From an uncultured Cocleimonas sp. (lineage in GTDB: Bacteria > Pseudomonadota > Gammaproteobacteria > Thiotrichales > Thiotrichaceae): 12,491 nucleotides of DNA. How positions within the stretch are numbered: position 1 is the stretch's first letter; each line of letters starts with the position of its first letter. The position numbers and the translations under genes are program-made. Positions 1-6,741 of this stretch are shown here, piece after piece. The notes under the pieces are model-generated. The model made no database searches and was not told the origin of the DNA. It saw only the letters and a program-made list of their open reading frames with translations. The DNA lies in the NCBI GenBank assembly GCA_937974135.1, contig CALJIH010000129.1, forward strand, positions 1 through 12,491. The letters run 5' to 3'.

Positions 1-879
1 CAATCTTGTGATGTGTATTTTTATGATCTTGCATTCCGCATGGGAATTAAACGTTATGCAAAAGCCATGGCTCGTTTTGGTTTTGGTAAACGCACAGATA
101 TTGATTTGCCACATGAGAGCAAGGCTTTAATGCCAACAGCAGAATGGAAACAAAAACGTTTCGATAAGTTTTGGTATCCTGGTGATACCGTCAATGCAGG
201 TATTGGTCAGGGCTTCTTTACTGCCACACCATTACAGTTGGCACATGCCACCGCAATAATGGCGAATCATGGTCGCATCTATAAACCCCATGTTTTAAGA
301 GCAACGCGCGTTTCTCGAAATCTTCCTCAAAAATTGGTCACTCCTGAAAAACTACCATCTATTGGTGTGACTAAGTTGCGCTTTTGGGATGATGTTATTA
401 AGGGTATGGTTAATGTTGTGCATGGAGAACATGGAACAGCAAGAAGTTCTGCTGTGGGTGTGCAATATCGCTATGCAGGTAAAACGGGTACTGCGCAGGT
501 ATTTGGCATCGCTCAAAATAAAACTTATGATGCCTCTAAATTAAAGAAAAAATTGCACGACCATTCCTTATTTGTTGCTTTTGCACCGTTAGAAAATCCG
601 CGTATTGCACTGGCAGTAATTGCAGAAAATGCTGGTGGCGGAAGTAAAGTAGCTGCGCCAATAGCAAGAAAATTATTGGATACTTACCTGTTAACTCCTC
701 AGCAAAAAGAATTATTAATTGCAAATGGTGATTCGTCAGAATCAGACTTGTCACCCTCATTAATGAACATTAATAAGTTACGCAAAGCCGCTGAATTAAA
801 GAGACGGTTAAAGGCGCAATCTTTAGTCAGTGATCCAGATAATCCTTTAAGTAAGACCGTAATAAGGGCTGTGCAATGA
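1..879 (+). CDS. mrdA: Penicillin-binding protein 2, transpeptidase (C-terminal part, 5' truncated)
   Basis: Elongation-specific DD-transpeptidase that cross-links new peptidoglycan with RodA at the inner membrane. The reading frame is open from the first base and the true start lies upstream; the GTG at 13 is only an internal valine codon. The first codons read Q-S-C-D, the S-x-D form of the second active-site motif typical of PBP2. WKQKRF and GIGQGF, followed by a TATP motif, match the PBP2 transpeptidase core. The third motif, KTGTAQVFG, begins at base 481. The catalytic S-x-x-K and the N-terminal dimerisation domain must lie outside the window. The last four bases (ATGA, 876-879) overlap the rodA start, the usual translational coupling of this pair. 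The visible 292 residues align well from memory with the E. coli PBP2 C-terminus, with an extra charged tail of about 30 residues. Confidence 0.97.
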   Translation, partial: QSCDVYFYDLAFRMGIKRYAKAMARFGFGKRTDIDLPHESKALMPTAEWKQKRFDKFWYPGDTVNAGIGQGFFTATPLQLAHATAIMANHGRIYKPHVLRATRVSRNLPQKLVTPEKLPSIGVTKLRFWDDVIKGMVNVVHGEHGTARSSAVGVQYRYAGKTGTAQVFGIAQNKTYDASKLKKKLHDHSLFVAFAPLENPRIALAVIAENAGGGSKVAAPIARKLLDTYLLTPQQKELLIANGDSSESDLSPSLMNINKLRKAAELKRRLKAQSLVSDPDNPLSKTVIRAVQ

Positions 880-2003
880 ACCTAAAAAATGGCACGGGTT
901 TTGGCGCTTATTTATTCAGATGGTTAACATCACTTGATTTGGTGATGCTAGTTGCATTGGCTTTGTTAATCGCAATTGGCAGTATTCTATTATTCAGCGC
1001 CAGTGGCGAAAATCTCAATATGATGAATAAACATACTATTCATCTCATCTTAGCTACGATTGTGATGCTAGTGGCTACACAATTATCCAGTGATTTATTA
1101 CGGCGTTGGTCCTTTTGGGTGTATGTCTTTGGGGTGATCGTTCTTGTTTTGGTATTAGTTCAAGGATCTATTGGTAAGGGTGCACAACGCTGGTTAGAAG
1201 TTGGCGGTCTTCGTTTTCAGCCCTCTGAAGTGATGAAACTAGCAGTGCCTATGATGGTTGCTAGTTATCTATCTAAAAAGAATTTACCACCGAGCTTTAA
1301 AGATATATTCATTGCAAGTATGTTGGTATTAGTACCCATGCTGTTAATCGTAAGACAACCTGATTTAGGAACTTCATTGTTAGTAGGATGTGCCGGATTT
1401 TTTGTTATTTATTTTGCAGGTATACCTTGGAAGTGGCTAGGTGTAACAGCCGCGGCGGCGGCGGTCGCAGCACCGTTAATTTTCTATTTTGGTATGCACG
1501 ATTATCAACGACAAAGAGTTCTGACTTTATTTGATCCCTCTGCGGATAGGCTCGGTTCAGGTTACCATATCATTCAATCAACAATTGCGATTGGTTCTGG
1601 TGGATTCTATGGAAAAGGCTGGTTGAACGGTGATCAATCTCGTTTAGATTTTCTTCCAGAAAGACATACCGATTTTATATTTGCAGTATTTGGTGAAGAA
1701 TTTGGTCTATTAGGAAATGCAATATTGCTAGTGCTATATTTATTCATTATTTGGCGTGGTTTATACCTCGCAATGAAAGGACATGATACTTTCGCTAGAT
1801 TGCTAGGTGGCAGTTTGAGTCTGACTTTCTTTATCTATTTATTAGTGAACACCGGAATGGTTAGTGGCGTTCTGCCAGTTGTAGGGGTTCCTTTGCCGTT
1901 AATAAGTTATGGAGGGACATCGTTAGTGACATTGATGGCAGCGTTTGGTTTGCTAATGGGATTACGCCGTCGAAAACGAGGTTATGATGCTAGTGATTCG
2001 TAA
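876..2003 (+). CDS. mrdB: Peptidoglycan glycosyltransferase RodA (SEDS family)
   Basis: Integral membrane glycosyltransferase of the elongasome that polymerises lipid II into glycan strands and works with PBP2. The 375 residues match the usual RodA length and are mostly hydrophobic helices. SEDS signatures are visible: KGAQRWLEVG near residues 101-110, FQPSE at about 114-118, RQPDLGTS at 160-167, and LPERHTDFIFA at 260-270 with the conserved catalytic-site aspartate at about 266. SYGGTS near the C-terminus is also typical. The start at 876 overlaps the mrdA stop and has a good Shine-Dalgarno (AAGGG, 864-868) seven bases upstream inside mrdA, so the two are co-translated. The stop at 2001-2003 is followed 20 bases later by the first copy of a dispersed C-run element that may end the transcript. 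Confidence 0.97.
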   Translation: MNLKNGTGFGAYLFRWLTSLDLVMLVALALLIAIGSILLFSASGENLNMMNKHTIHLILATIVMLVATQLSSDLLRRWSFWVYVFGVIVLVLVLVQGSIGKGAQRWLEVGGLRFQPSEVMKLAVPMMVASYLSKKNLPPSFKDIFIASMLVLVPMLLIVRQPDLGTSLLVGCAGFFVIYFAGIPWKWLGVTAAAAAVAAPLIFYFGMHDYQRQRVLTLFDPSADRLGSGYHIIQSTIAIGSGGFYGKGWLNGDQSRLDFLPERHTDFIFAVFGEEFGLLGNAILLVLYLFIIWRGLYLAMKGHDTFARLLGGSLSLTFFIYLLVNTGMVSGVLPVVGVPLPLISYGGTSLVTLMAAFGLLMGLRRRKRGYDASDS

Positions 2004-2023
2004 CCAATCAGTTAAAAGAATCT

Positions 2024-2131
2024 AAAAAGACACCCCCCTACTTTTGCATGATATTGATGCGGCTGCGCCTTCCCTGCGGGTAAGCAATAAACAACATTGC
2101 TTTTGTCTCGCTAAAGCTCGGCTCGTTTTTA
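2024..2131 (+). repeat. Dispersed post-stop element, copy 1 (long form)
   Basis: Lies 20 bases after the rodA stop. The head AAAAAGACACCCCCCTAC with CTTTT (2024-2045) recurs at 5972 and, slightly changed, at 9684. The tail TTGTCTCG-CTAAAGC-TCGGCT-CGTTTTTA (2103-2131) recurs in the copy at 5972. AGACA (2028-2032) could pair with TGTCT (2104-2108), closing a large loop. The middle differs from copy 2 and holds its own small hairpin (AGCAAT ... ATTGCT). The tail ends in five T residues, so it may act as a terminator or processing signal between rodA and mltB. The repeat is seen directly; the function is inferred. Confidence 0.75.
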
Positions 2132-2162
2132 TATTTTAAAAACGGTAATAGAAATGATGTAA

Positions 2163-2199
2163 AGAGGAGTGTGTTTTGAAATTAAGGGCGAGAGAATGA
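2163..2199 (+). promoter_or_regulatory. Possible 7-codon leader ORF overlapping the mltB start
   Basis: A strong Shine-Dalgarno, AGAGGAG (2163-2169), lies six bases before a TTG at 2176. Reading from that TTG gives seven codons (M K L R A R E) and a TGA at 2197-2199 that overlaps the mltB ATG (2196-2198) as ATGA. This would couple mltB translation to a tiny upstream ORF. It may be chance, because mltB also has a weaker SD of its own (AAGGG at 2184-2188, seven bases from the ATG). Confidence 0.3.
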
Positions 2200-3173
2200 T
2201 TAGAATATTACTATGTGCACTTTTGTTGTTGGGTGTAAAAAGCGCTTATGCGAATGGCGATTATATGTCTTACCCTGCGATGCAGCGTTTTATTCAACAT
2301 ATGGTTGAAGCAGGTTTTTCTAAACAATATTTAGTCAGAACATTTTCTAATATCAAACGTGACGAGAATATTCTTAGATTAGTCAATTCGCCAGCAGAAG
2401 GAAAACCCTGGAGTAAGTACCGCCGTATTTTTCTAACTGAGGATAGAATTCGAACTGGCTTAGGTTTTTGGCATAGGCATGATGCCGCAATCAATGCAGC
2501 TAGCAAACAGTTCGGGGTTGATCCTGAAATTATTGTAGCAATTATCGGTGTCGAAACGTTCTATGGTCGTAACACTGGTAAGCATAATGTCCTCAGAAGC
2601 CTGACTACGCTTGCTATGGATTTTCCAAAACGTGAAGATTTTTATACCAGTGAACTTAAAAATTATTTGCAATTCATTCGTGAAGAAAAAATAAACAACC
2701 CTTCAATATTAACAGGCTCATACGCGGGAGCTATGGGACTAGGGCAGTTTATTTCAAGTAGTTATCGTAATTATGCGGTCGATTTTAACCGAGATGGATA
2801 TAAAGATTTATGGCATCCAGACGATGCAATTGGCAGTGTGGCTAACTACTTTGCACGACATGGATGGAAGCAAGGTGGCGATGTTACAGTACCTGCTCGA
2901 ATTTTAAGCAATAATTATGGTAGAATTGTCATTACAAAAGCAATAAAGCCAGCTTATAGCTTGTCGCAACTGCAACAACACGGAGTTGGTTTACAGGGCA
3001 AATTGAACTCAAAGCGACTATCATTACTCCAACTAGAAGGAGCTAATGGGTTAGAGCATTGGGTTACGGGTGATAATTTTTATGTGATTACTCGTTATAA
3101 CCATAGTCCAAAATATGCAATGGCTGTATATCAATTGGCGATGGAAATAAAAAAACGGAAGATGCCACAATGA
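2196..3173 (+). CDS. mltB: Lytic murein transglycosylase B (Slt35/MltB family)
   Basis: Cleaves the MurNAc-GlcNAc bond of peptidoglycan with formation of 1,6-anhydroMurNAc, in the periplasm. The ATG at 2196 is chosen because it starts a clean signal peptide (MIRILLCALLLLG, likely cut after AYA at residue 19) and has AAGGG seven bases upstream. An upstream in-frame GTG at 2169 lies inside a Shine-Dalgarno and would add polar residues before the signal. The catalytic glutamate is about residue 120 in AIIGVETFYGR. GSYAGAMGLGQF (174-185) and the EF-hand-like calcium site VDFNRDGYKDLWHPDD (about 195-210) match the Slt35 structure family, and ITRYNHSPKYAMAV is near the end. E. coli MltB is an outer-membrane lipoprotein; no lipobox is seen here, so this one is probably soluble. 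About 325 residues. Confidence 0.94.
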   Translation: MIRILLCALLLLGVKSAYANGDYMSYPAMQRFIQHMVEAGFSKQYLVRTFSNIKRDENILRLVNSPAEGKPWSKYRRIFLTEDRIRTGLGFWHRHDAAINAASKQFGVDPEIIVAIIGVETFYGRNTGKHNVLRSLTTLAMDFPKREDFYTSELKNYLQFIREEKINNPSILTGSYAGAMGLGQFISSSYRNYAVDFNRDGYKDLWHPDDAIGSVANYFARHGWKQGGDVTVPARILSNNYGRIVITKAIKPAYSLSQLQQHGVGLQGKLNSKRLSLLQLEGANGLEHWVTGDNFYVITRYNHSPKYAMAVYQLAMEIKKRKMPQ

Positions 3174-3237
3174 AAAATACGCACTTCTATTAGATAGTAT
3201 TAAAGCTAAACCACCATTATCCAAAAAGGGGACGATA

Positions 3238-3744
3238 ATGTTAAAAACTAAACTAAAAATCAGTACAAGTATACTCTTGCTTGTCACAGTAGCTGGGCTT
3301 TCAGGCTGTAGTGTCTTAAGTAAAGTTGGCAAATCTGCCCGCAATTTAACAACCTTTGGCAACAGTAATGTATCTGGTGTTGATGAAAAGCTAATTATTC
3401 CACCGACACTAAAAGTACCGCCAAAGAGCTCTGGGTCTGTTGCAGCAACACCGTCTACTTCACGTCAGCCAGTGAAACGTCCAACAAAAGCAGTCTATCA
3501 ACCCGATGGTAACTACTACATCATCGTCGGGACCTATCCGGATCAGCTTGACGCATTAGATACCTTTACACGTTTATCTTCTATTGGTTTGAAGGGAGCA
3601 ACGATGGAATCTCGCCAAACAAAAGCGGGTGGTTTATTGCATATGGTTCGACTTGGGCCATACACCAGACAAGAAGATATTGATGAAGCCAAAGATAGCC
3701 TAACAAATACAGGTATGTCGCAGTTTAAGATAGTGAAAAACTAA
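3238..3744 (+). CDS. SPOR-domain lipoprotein in the usual RlpA position
   Basis: A 168-residue predicted outer-membrane lipoprotein. The N-terminus is a lipoprotein signal with lipobox LSGC (acylated Cys about residue 24, Ser at +2, so no inner-membrane retention signal). A short linker follows that includes LIIPPTLKVPP, then a low-complexity Ser/Pro/Thr stretch. From about residue 91 to the end lies a SPOR domain: YYIIVGTYPDQLDALDTF, then a HMVRLGPY strand and a final helix and strand. SPOR domains bind glycan strands stripped of stem peptides at the septum. The gene sits between mltB and dacA, where rlpA normally lies, but the double-psi beta-barrel transglycosylase domain of RlpA is absent. 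It is best called a SPOR lipoprotein; it may be a reduced RlpA. The start is supported by AAAAAGGGG just upstream. Confidence 0.85.
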   Translation: MLKTKLKISTSILLLVTVAGLSGCSVLSKVGKSARNLTTFGNSNVSGVDEKLIIPPTLKVPPKSSGSVAATPSTSRQPVKRPTKAVYQPDGNYYIIVGTYPDQLDALDTFTRLSSIGLKGATMESRQTKAGGLLHMVRLGPYTRQEDIDEAKDSLTNTGMSQFKIVKN

Positions 3745-3788
3745 GCTATTTTACCCTTATTGGTTTAAACTCTTGAACTTTCAAATAA

Positions 3789-3818
3789 CCTTCTAGACAA
3801 ACACTAGAAGGCTTGTTT
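3789..3818 (+). terminator. Stem-loop between the SPOR lipoprotein gene and dacA
   Basis: A perfect 8-bp stem, CCTTCTAG (3789-3796) with CTAGAAGG (3804-3811), and a 7-base loop, followed by CTTGTTT. The T-run is weak and broken, so this is either a leaky terminator or a leader/3'-end hairpin. It ends only 26 bases before the dacA ATG, leaving little room for a separate promoter after it. Confidence 0.45.
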
Positions 3819-3837
3819 AACCGTTTAAAAAGTAACT

Positions 3838-4977
3838 ATGAATATCATTGTAAAATCTTCTATTAGTCTAATTTTCTTTTTTCTATTGTCCAGCTTTGCA
3901 TGGGCTGCTACTGGTGTTTCTGCCCCAGAAATTAAAGCCAGTAGTTATCTATTAGTCGATTTTCATAGCGGAGTAGAGTTAGCTGAAAAAAATGCTGATA
4001 AACAAATAGAACCTGCCAGTATCACGAAGCTAATGACGGCTTATGTGATTTATAAAGAATTGGCTAAGGGCAGTATTTCAGTTAAAGATAGTGTATTGAT
4101 AAGCAAGAAGGCATGGAAGATGGAAGGCTCACGCATGTTCGTTGAAGCCGGTAAGAAAGTAAATCTCAATAAAATGCTACACGGCCTCATTGTTCAATCT
4201 GGGAATGACGCGGCGGTTGCGCTGGCAGAACATATAGCGGGTAGTGAAGCCTCATTTGTAGCAAAAATGAATGAAGAGGCGGCTGCTTTGGGAATGAAAT
4301 CAACTCAATTTCAAAATTCTACGGGTTGGCCAGCTGAAAATCATTACACCACAGCCAGAGATATTGTGACTCTAACTCGTGCCTTAATTGAGGAGTTTCC
4401 AAAGTACTACAAGCTGCATGCGATAAAAGAGTACAGTTACAACGGCATCAAACAATATAATCGTAATAAATTACTATGGCGTGATGAAACCGTGGATGGC
4501 GTTAAAACAGGCCATACTGAATCTGCTGGATATTGTTTAGTTTCATCAGCACTGCGTAATGACATGCGCTTGATTTCGGTAATTCTGGGCGCAGAATCTG
4601 AGAAATCACGAGCAGATTACAGCCAAGAACTGATTGAATTTGGTTTCAGGTTATTCGAAACTCATAAATTATATGACAAGGGTTCTGTACTAGCCGATGC
4701 TAGAGTATGGAAAGGTACTAAAAATACTGTTCCTGCTGGGATTGTGGACGATTTTTACGTCACTGTGCAAAAAGGGCACTACAAACAACTGCGTGGATTG
4801 ATGGAATTGAATACGTCCTTAGATGCACCAGTCAAGCGAGGTGACATTGTTGGTACGGCGATTATTAAAGATGGTGATCAAGTCGTTCATGAAGTCCAAC
4901 TACTGGCGTTAGACGCTGTAGATTCTGGTGGTTTCTGGACAAAAGTCACTGACAGCGTAAAAAAATTATTTAACTAA
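3838..4977 (+). CDS. dacA: D-alanyl-D-alanine carboxypeptidase (PBP5/6 family)
   Basis: Removes the terminal D-Ala of peptidoglycan stem pentapeptides at the periplasmic face of the inner membrane. The 379 residues match the family. A signal peptide (hydrophobic core LIFFFLL, likely cut after AWA at 23) is followed by the S11 peptidase domain with all three motifs: S61-I-T-K64, S121-G-N123 and K223-T-G225. The beta-rich PBP5 C-terminal domain follows from about residue 275. The protein ends in FWTKVTDSVKKLF, an amphipathic helix of the kind that anchors PBP5 to the membrane. The Shine-Dalgarno is weak (AAAAAG). The gene lies downstream of the SPOR lipoprotein gene and 50 bases before the DUF493 gene, the canonical dacA-ybeD-lipB order. 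Confidence 0.96.
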   Translation: MNIIVKSSISLIFFFLLSSFAWAATGVSAPEIKASSYLLVDFHSGVELAEKNADKQIEPASITKLMTAYVIYKELAKGSISVKDSVLISKKAWKMEGSRMFVEAGKKVNLNKMLHGLIVQSGNDAAVALAEHIAGSEASFVAKMNEEAAALGMKSTQFQNSTGWPAENHYTTARDIVTLTRALIEEFPKYYKLHAIKEYSYNGIKQYNRNKLLWRDETVDGVKTGHTESAGYCLVSSALRNDMRLISVILGAESEKSRADYSQELIEFGFRLFETHKLYDKGSVLADARVWKGTKNTVPAGIVDDFYVTVQKGHYKQLRGLMELNTSLDAPVKRGDIVGTAIIKDGDQVVHEVQLLALDAVDSGGFWTKVTDSVKKLFN

Positions 4978-4984
4978 AACAAAT

Positions 4985-5006
4985 TTTGTTATTGTTTGAT
5001 AACAAA
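4985..5006. repeat. AT-rich inverted repeat between dacA and the DUF493 gene
   Basis: A perfect 8-base inverted repeat, TTTGTTAT (4985-4992) and ATAACAAA (4999-5006), with a 6-base spacer. It sits in the 50-base gap after the dacA stop. There is no GC pairing to speak of and no T-run, so it is not a good terminator; it could be an operator or a weak RNA hairpin. Confidence 0.4.
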
Positions 5007-5027
5007 CAAAACAAAGAATCATTATTA

Positions 5028-5330
5028 ATGTCCTCAAAAAACACACCTCCAAAGCCTGTTGATGGTGCCGAAGAAGAATCCCTGATTGATTTTCCTTGTG
5101 AATTTCCGGTAAAAGTAATGGGACCTGCAATTCCTGAATTTCATGAAGCAATTGAAAAAATCGCCATGGCAAACGATTCTAAATTTGACGCCAATAAAAC
5201 TACACAAAATATTAGTAAAACGGGCAAGTATGTGAGTTTAACGTTGACCATCAATGCTAAAGATAAACCGCAATTAGATGCTATTTATAAAGATTTAACT
5301 GATAACGAATTAGTGCTCTGGGCTCTATAA
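5028..5330 (+). CDS. ybeD: YbeD family protein (DUF493)
   Basis: A 100-residue cytoplasmic protein of the YbeD/DUF493 family, whose exact role is unknown; E. coli YbeD has an ACT/regulatory-like alpha-beta fold and lies between dacA and lipB, as here. Conserved family features are visible: LIDFPCEFPVKVMGPAIPEF near residues 19-38, YVSLTLTINAKD (about 67-78) and the final IYKDLTDNELVLWAL. The N-terminus carries about 15 extra polar residues compared with E. coli. I chose the ATG at 5028. A TTG at 4986 is in frame, but it would lie inside the inverted repeat and add residues with no family match. The gene ends ten bases before lipB, so the two are very likely co-transcribed; the Shine-Dalgarno is weak. 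Confidence 0.88.
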   Translation: MSSKNTPPKPVDGAEEESLIDFPCEFPVKVMGPAIPEFHEAIEKIAMANDSKFDANKTTQNISKTGKYVSLTLTINAKDKPQLDAIYKDLTDNELVLWAL

Positions 5331-5340
5331 AATTCAACTT

Positions 5341-5973
5341 ATGTCTACTTCTATCGACATAACAAAACTCAAAATAAAACAACTTGGTTTGTCAGGTTAT
5401 GAAGCTGTCTGGCAGTCTATGAAAGATTTCACGCAAACACGCGATGGAGATACTCCTGATGAAATGTGGATAGTCGAACATCCCCCTGTTTTTACTTTAG
5501 GGCGCAGCGGTAAGACCGAACATATTTTACAAGACTCTGAAATACCAGTGGTTAAGGTAGATCGTGGTGGTCAAGTGACTTATCACGGCCCAGGCCAAAT
5601 TGTCATCTATCTGTTACTTGATTTACACCGACGAAATCTTGGTATACGAAAACTGGTTACCCTTATTGAGGAATGCATAGTTAGCTTACTGCAAGAATAT
5701 GGAATTAAGGCAAATAGCGATCCTAAGGCACCAGGAGTTTATGTTGATGGTAAAAAAATTGCTGCCTTAGGTTTGCGCGTGTCAAAAGGAAGAACCACAC
5801 ATGGCTTGAGTCTAAATGTAGATATGGATTTAAGACCTTTTAACTACATAAATCCGTGTGGCTATAAAGGATTAGAAGTGATTCAAACGAAATCCTTGGG
5901 TATTCAAGATGAAATGCCAGCGCTTACGAATAAACTCCAAAAAATGCTAGAAAATGCTCTAGAAAATAATTAA
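5341..5973 (+). CDS. lipB: Octanoyl-[acyl-carrier-protein]:protein octanoyltransferase
   Basis: Transfers octanoyl groups from ACP to lipoyl domains of 2-oxoacid dehydrogenases and GcvH, the first step of lipoate synthesis, in the cytoplasm. The 210 residues match LipB. Signatures are complete: EHPPVFTLGRSG (46-57), RGGQVTYHGPGQ (75-86), KKIAALGLRVSKG (138-150) with the catalytic lysine at about 139, HGLSLNV (154-160), and INPCGYKG (170-177) with the acyl-accepting cysteine at about 173. It starts ten bases after the DUF493 gene with no clear Shine-Dalgarno, suggesting translational coupling. The usual downstream partner lipA is not in the window. Its TAA stop overlaps the A-run that opens the second copy of the dispersed element. 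Confidence 0.96.
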   Translation: MSTSIDITKLKIKQLGLSGYEAVWQSMKDFTQTRDGDTPDEMWIVEHPPVFTLGRSGKTEHILQDSEIPVVKVDRGGQVTYHGPGQIVIYLLLDLHRRNLGIRKLVTLIEECIVSLLQEYGIKANSDPKAPGVYVDGKKIAALGLRVSKGRTTHGLSLNVDMDLRPFNYINPCGYKGLEVIQTKSLGIQDEMPALTNKLQKMLENALENN

Positions 5974-6071
5974 AAAGACACCCCCCTACTTTTATGCGGT
6001 TTTGATAAACCTTACCCTTTTGAGCTAGCTTAAGCTGTTGTCTCGTCTAAAGCCTCGGCTTGGCGTTTTTA
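5972..6071 (+). repeat. Dispersed post-stop element, copy 2 (long form)
   Basis: The head AAAAAGACACCCCCCTAC with CTTTT (5972-5993) is identical to copy 1 over 22 bases, and its first two A residues belong to the lipB stop codon. The tail TTGTCTCG-T-CTAAAGC-C-TCGGCT-TGG-CGTTTTTA (6038-6071) matches copy 1 with small insertions. AGACA (5976-5980) can pair with TGTCT (6039-6043). In the tail, AAGCC and GGCTT form a small hairpin followed by TGGCGTTTTT, a weak intrinsic-terminator shape. It lies between the convergent lipB and the - strand gene ending at 6087, where a terminator is expected. Confidence 0.75.
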
Positions 6072-6086
6072 CCTGAGTCTATTCCA

Positions 6087-6662
6087 TTAAGCATAATCTG
6101 GCGCATTTCCTTGTTTCCATTTTATACTACAACCGACAGAAGGAATTTGAGTTTCAGGTGCATCATCTTTGTTAAGTAAACTATCGGCGGCATTTCTCAT
6201 ATCAATTCCAGTCACTTTAATATCCGAGTTTGGACGAGCACTATCGAACTGACCACGATAATAAAGTTTATGTTGGGCATCAAAGAGAAAGAAGTCAGGT
6301 GTACATGCGGCTTTATACGCTTTTGCTACTGATTGATTCTCATCAAATAAATACGGAAAACTGTAACTATATTTTTTTATGTCTACGATCATTTTTTCCG
6401 GACTGTCATCCGGATATTTTTCAACATCATTGGCATTAATAGCAATTAGCTCTAATCCTTGGGATTGGTATTCATCTGCAAACTGTTGTAAGGCTTCTTT
6501 TAACAAAATAACATAAGGGCAGTGATTGCTAATGAACGCGATTAATACAGGTTTATCATTGTAATCTGCCAAAGATACTTGGTTGCCAGTTATTGGTTCT
6601 ATGAGGGAAAACTGAGGTGCTTGAGTACCAAGTTCAAGCATAGTTGAGGGTGTCAGAGCCAT
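6087..6662 (-). CDS. Thioredoxin-fold protein, peroxiredoxin-like 1 (PRX_like1) type
   Basis: A 191-residue redoxin-domain protein with no signal peptide, so probably cytoplasmic. The thioredoxin fold runs over nearly the whole length: FSLIEPITGNQVSLADY, then VLIAFISNHCPYV, where Cys48 takes the peroxidatic/thioredoxin position but the CXXC second cysteine is replaced by Val (CPYV). It continues with CTPDFFLFD (Cys120, cis-Pro region) and VGCSIKWK (Cys178). These three cysteines are characteristic of the PRX_like1 group, whose substrate is not established; a thiol peroxidase or thiol-disulfide function is a family-level inference. The start at 6662 has no obvious Shine-Dalgarno, and a second in-frame ATG lies seven codons inside. 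The gene stands alone, after a terminator for the upstream - strand gene, so it likely has its own promoter. Confidence 0.85.
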   Translation of the reverse strand: MALTPSTMLELGTQAPQFSLIEPITGNQVSLADYNDKPVLIAFISNHCPYVILLKEALQQFADEYQSQGLELIAINANDVEKYPDDSPEKMIVDIKKYSYSFPYLFDENQSVAKAYKAACTPDFFLFDAQHKLYYRGQFDSARPNSDIKVTGIDMRNAADSLLNKDDAPETQIPSVGCSIKWKQGNAPDYA

Positions 6663-6671
6663 AGTGTTTAG

Positions 6672-6699
6672 ATTACTTATTCAAAATTGACAGTGTAAA
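6672..6699 (-). promoter_or_regulatory. Candidate promoter of the PRX-like gene
   Basis: Read on the - strand: TTTACA (6694-6699, five of six to TTGACA), 16-base spacer, AGTAAT (6672-6677, four of six to TATAAT). The -10 ends nine bases before the ATG, implying a very short leader, which agrees with the lack of a Shine-Dalgarno. AT-rich sequence makes chance matches common, so this is tentative. Confidence 0.35.
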
Positions 6700-6741
6700 T
6701 GGCTTAGAGTAGATAATGCAATAGTAGTAAAAATTATGCAC

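Noticed and set aside
13..15. GTG at 13 as the start of a complete 288-residue protein
   Set aside because: The frame is open to base 1 and the codons before it encode the PBP2 S-C-D motif, so this is an internal codon of a truncated gene.
2103..2135. TTGTCT ... TTATAT as an mltB promoter
   Set aside because: The -35 matches poorly and spacing is off; the bases are better explained as the conserved repeat tail.
2169..2195. GTG at 2169 as the mltB start
   Set aside because: It lies inside the AGAGGAG Shine-Dalgarno and would put nine polar residues before a clean signal peptide.
3051..3362. Open frame on the - strand across the mltB end and the SPOR lipoprotein start
   Set aside because: It overlaps two well-supported + strand genes and shows no recognisable protein features.
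3759..3788. TTGGTT ... AATAAC as a dacA promoter
   Set aside because: Weak -10 with 18-base spacing in AT-rich sequence; not better than chance by eye.
4986..5027. TTG at 4986 as the DUF493 start
   Set aside because: No ribosome binding site, lies in the inverted repeat, and adds residues with no family match; ATG 5028 is preferred.
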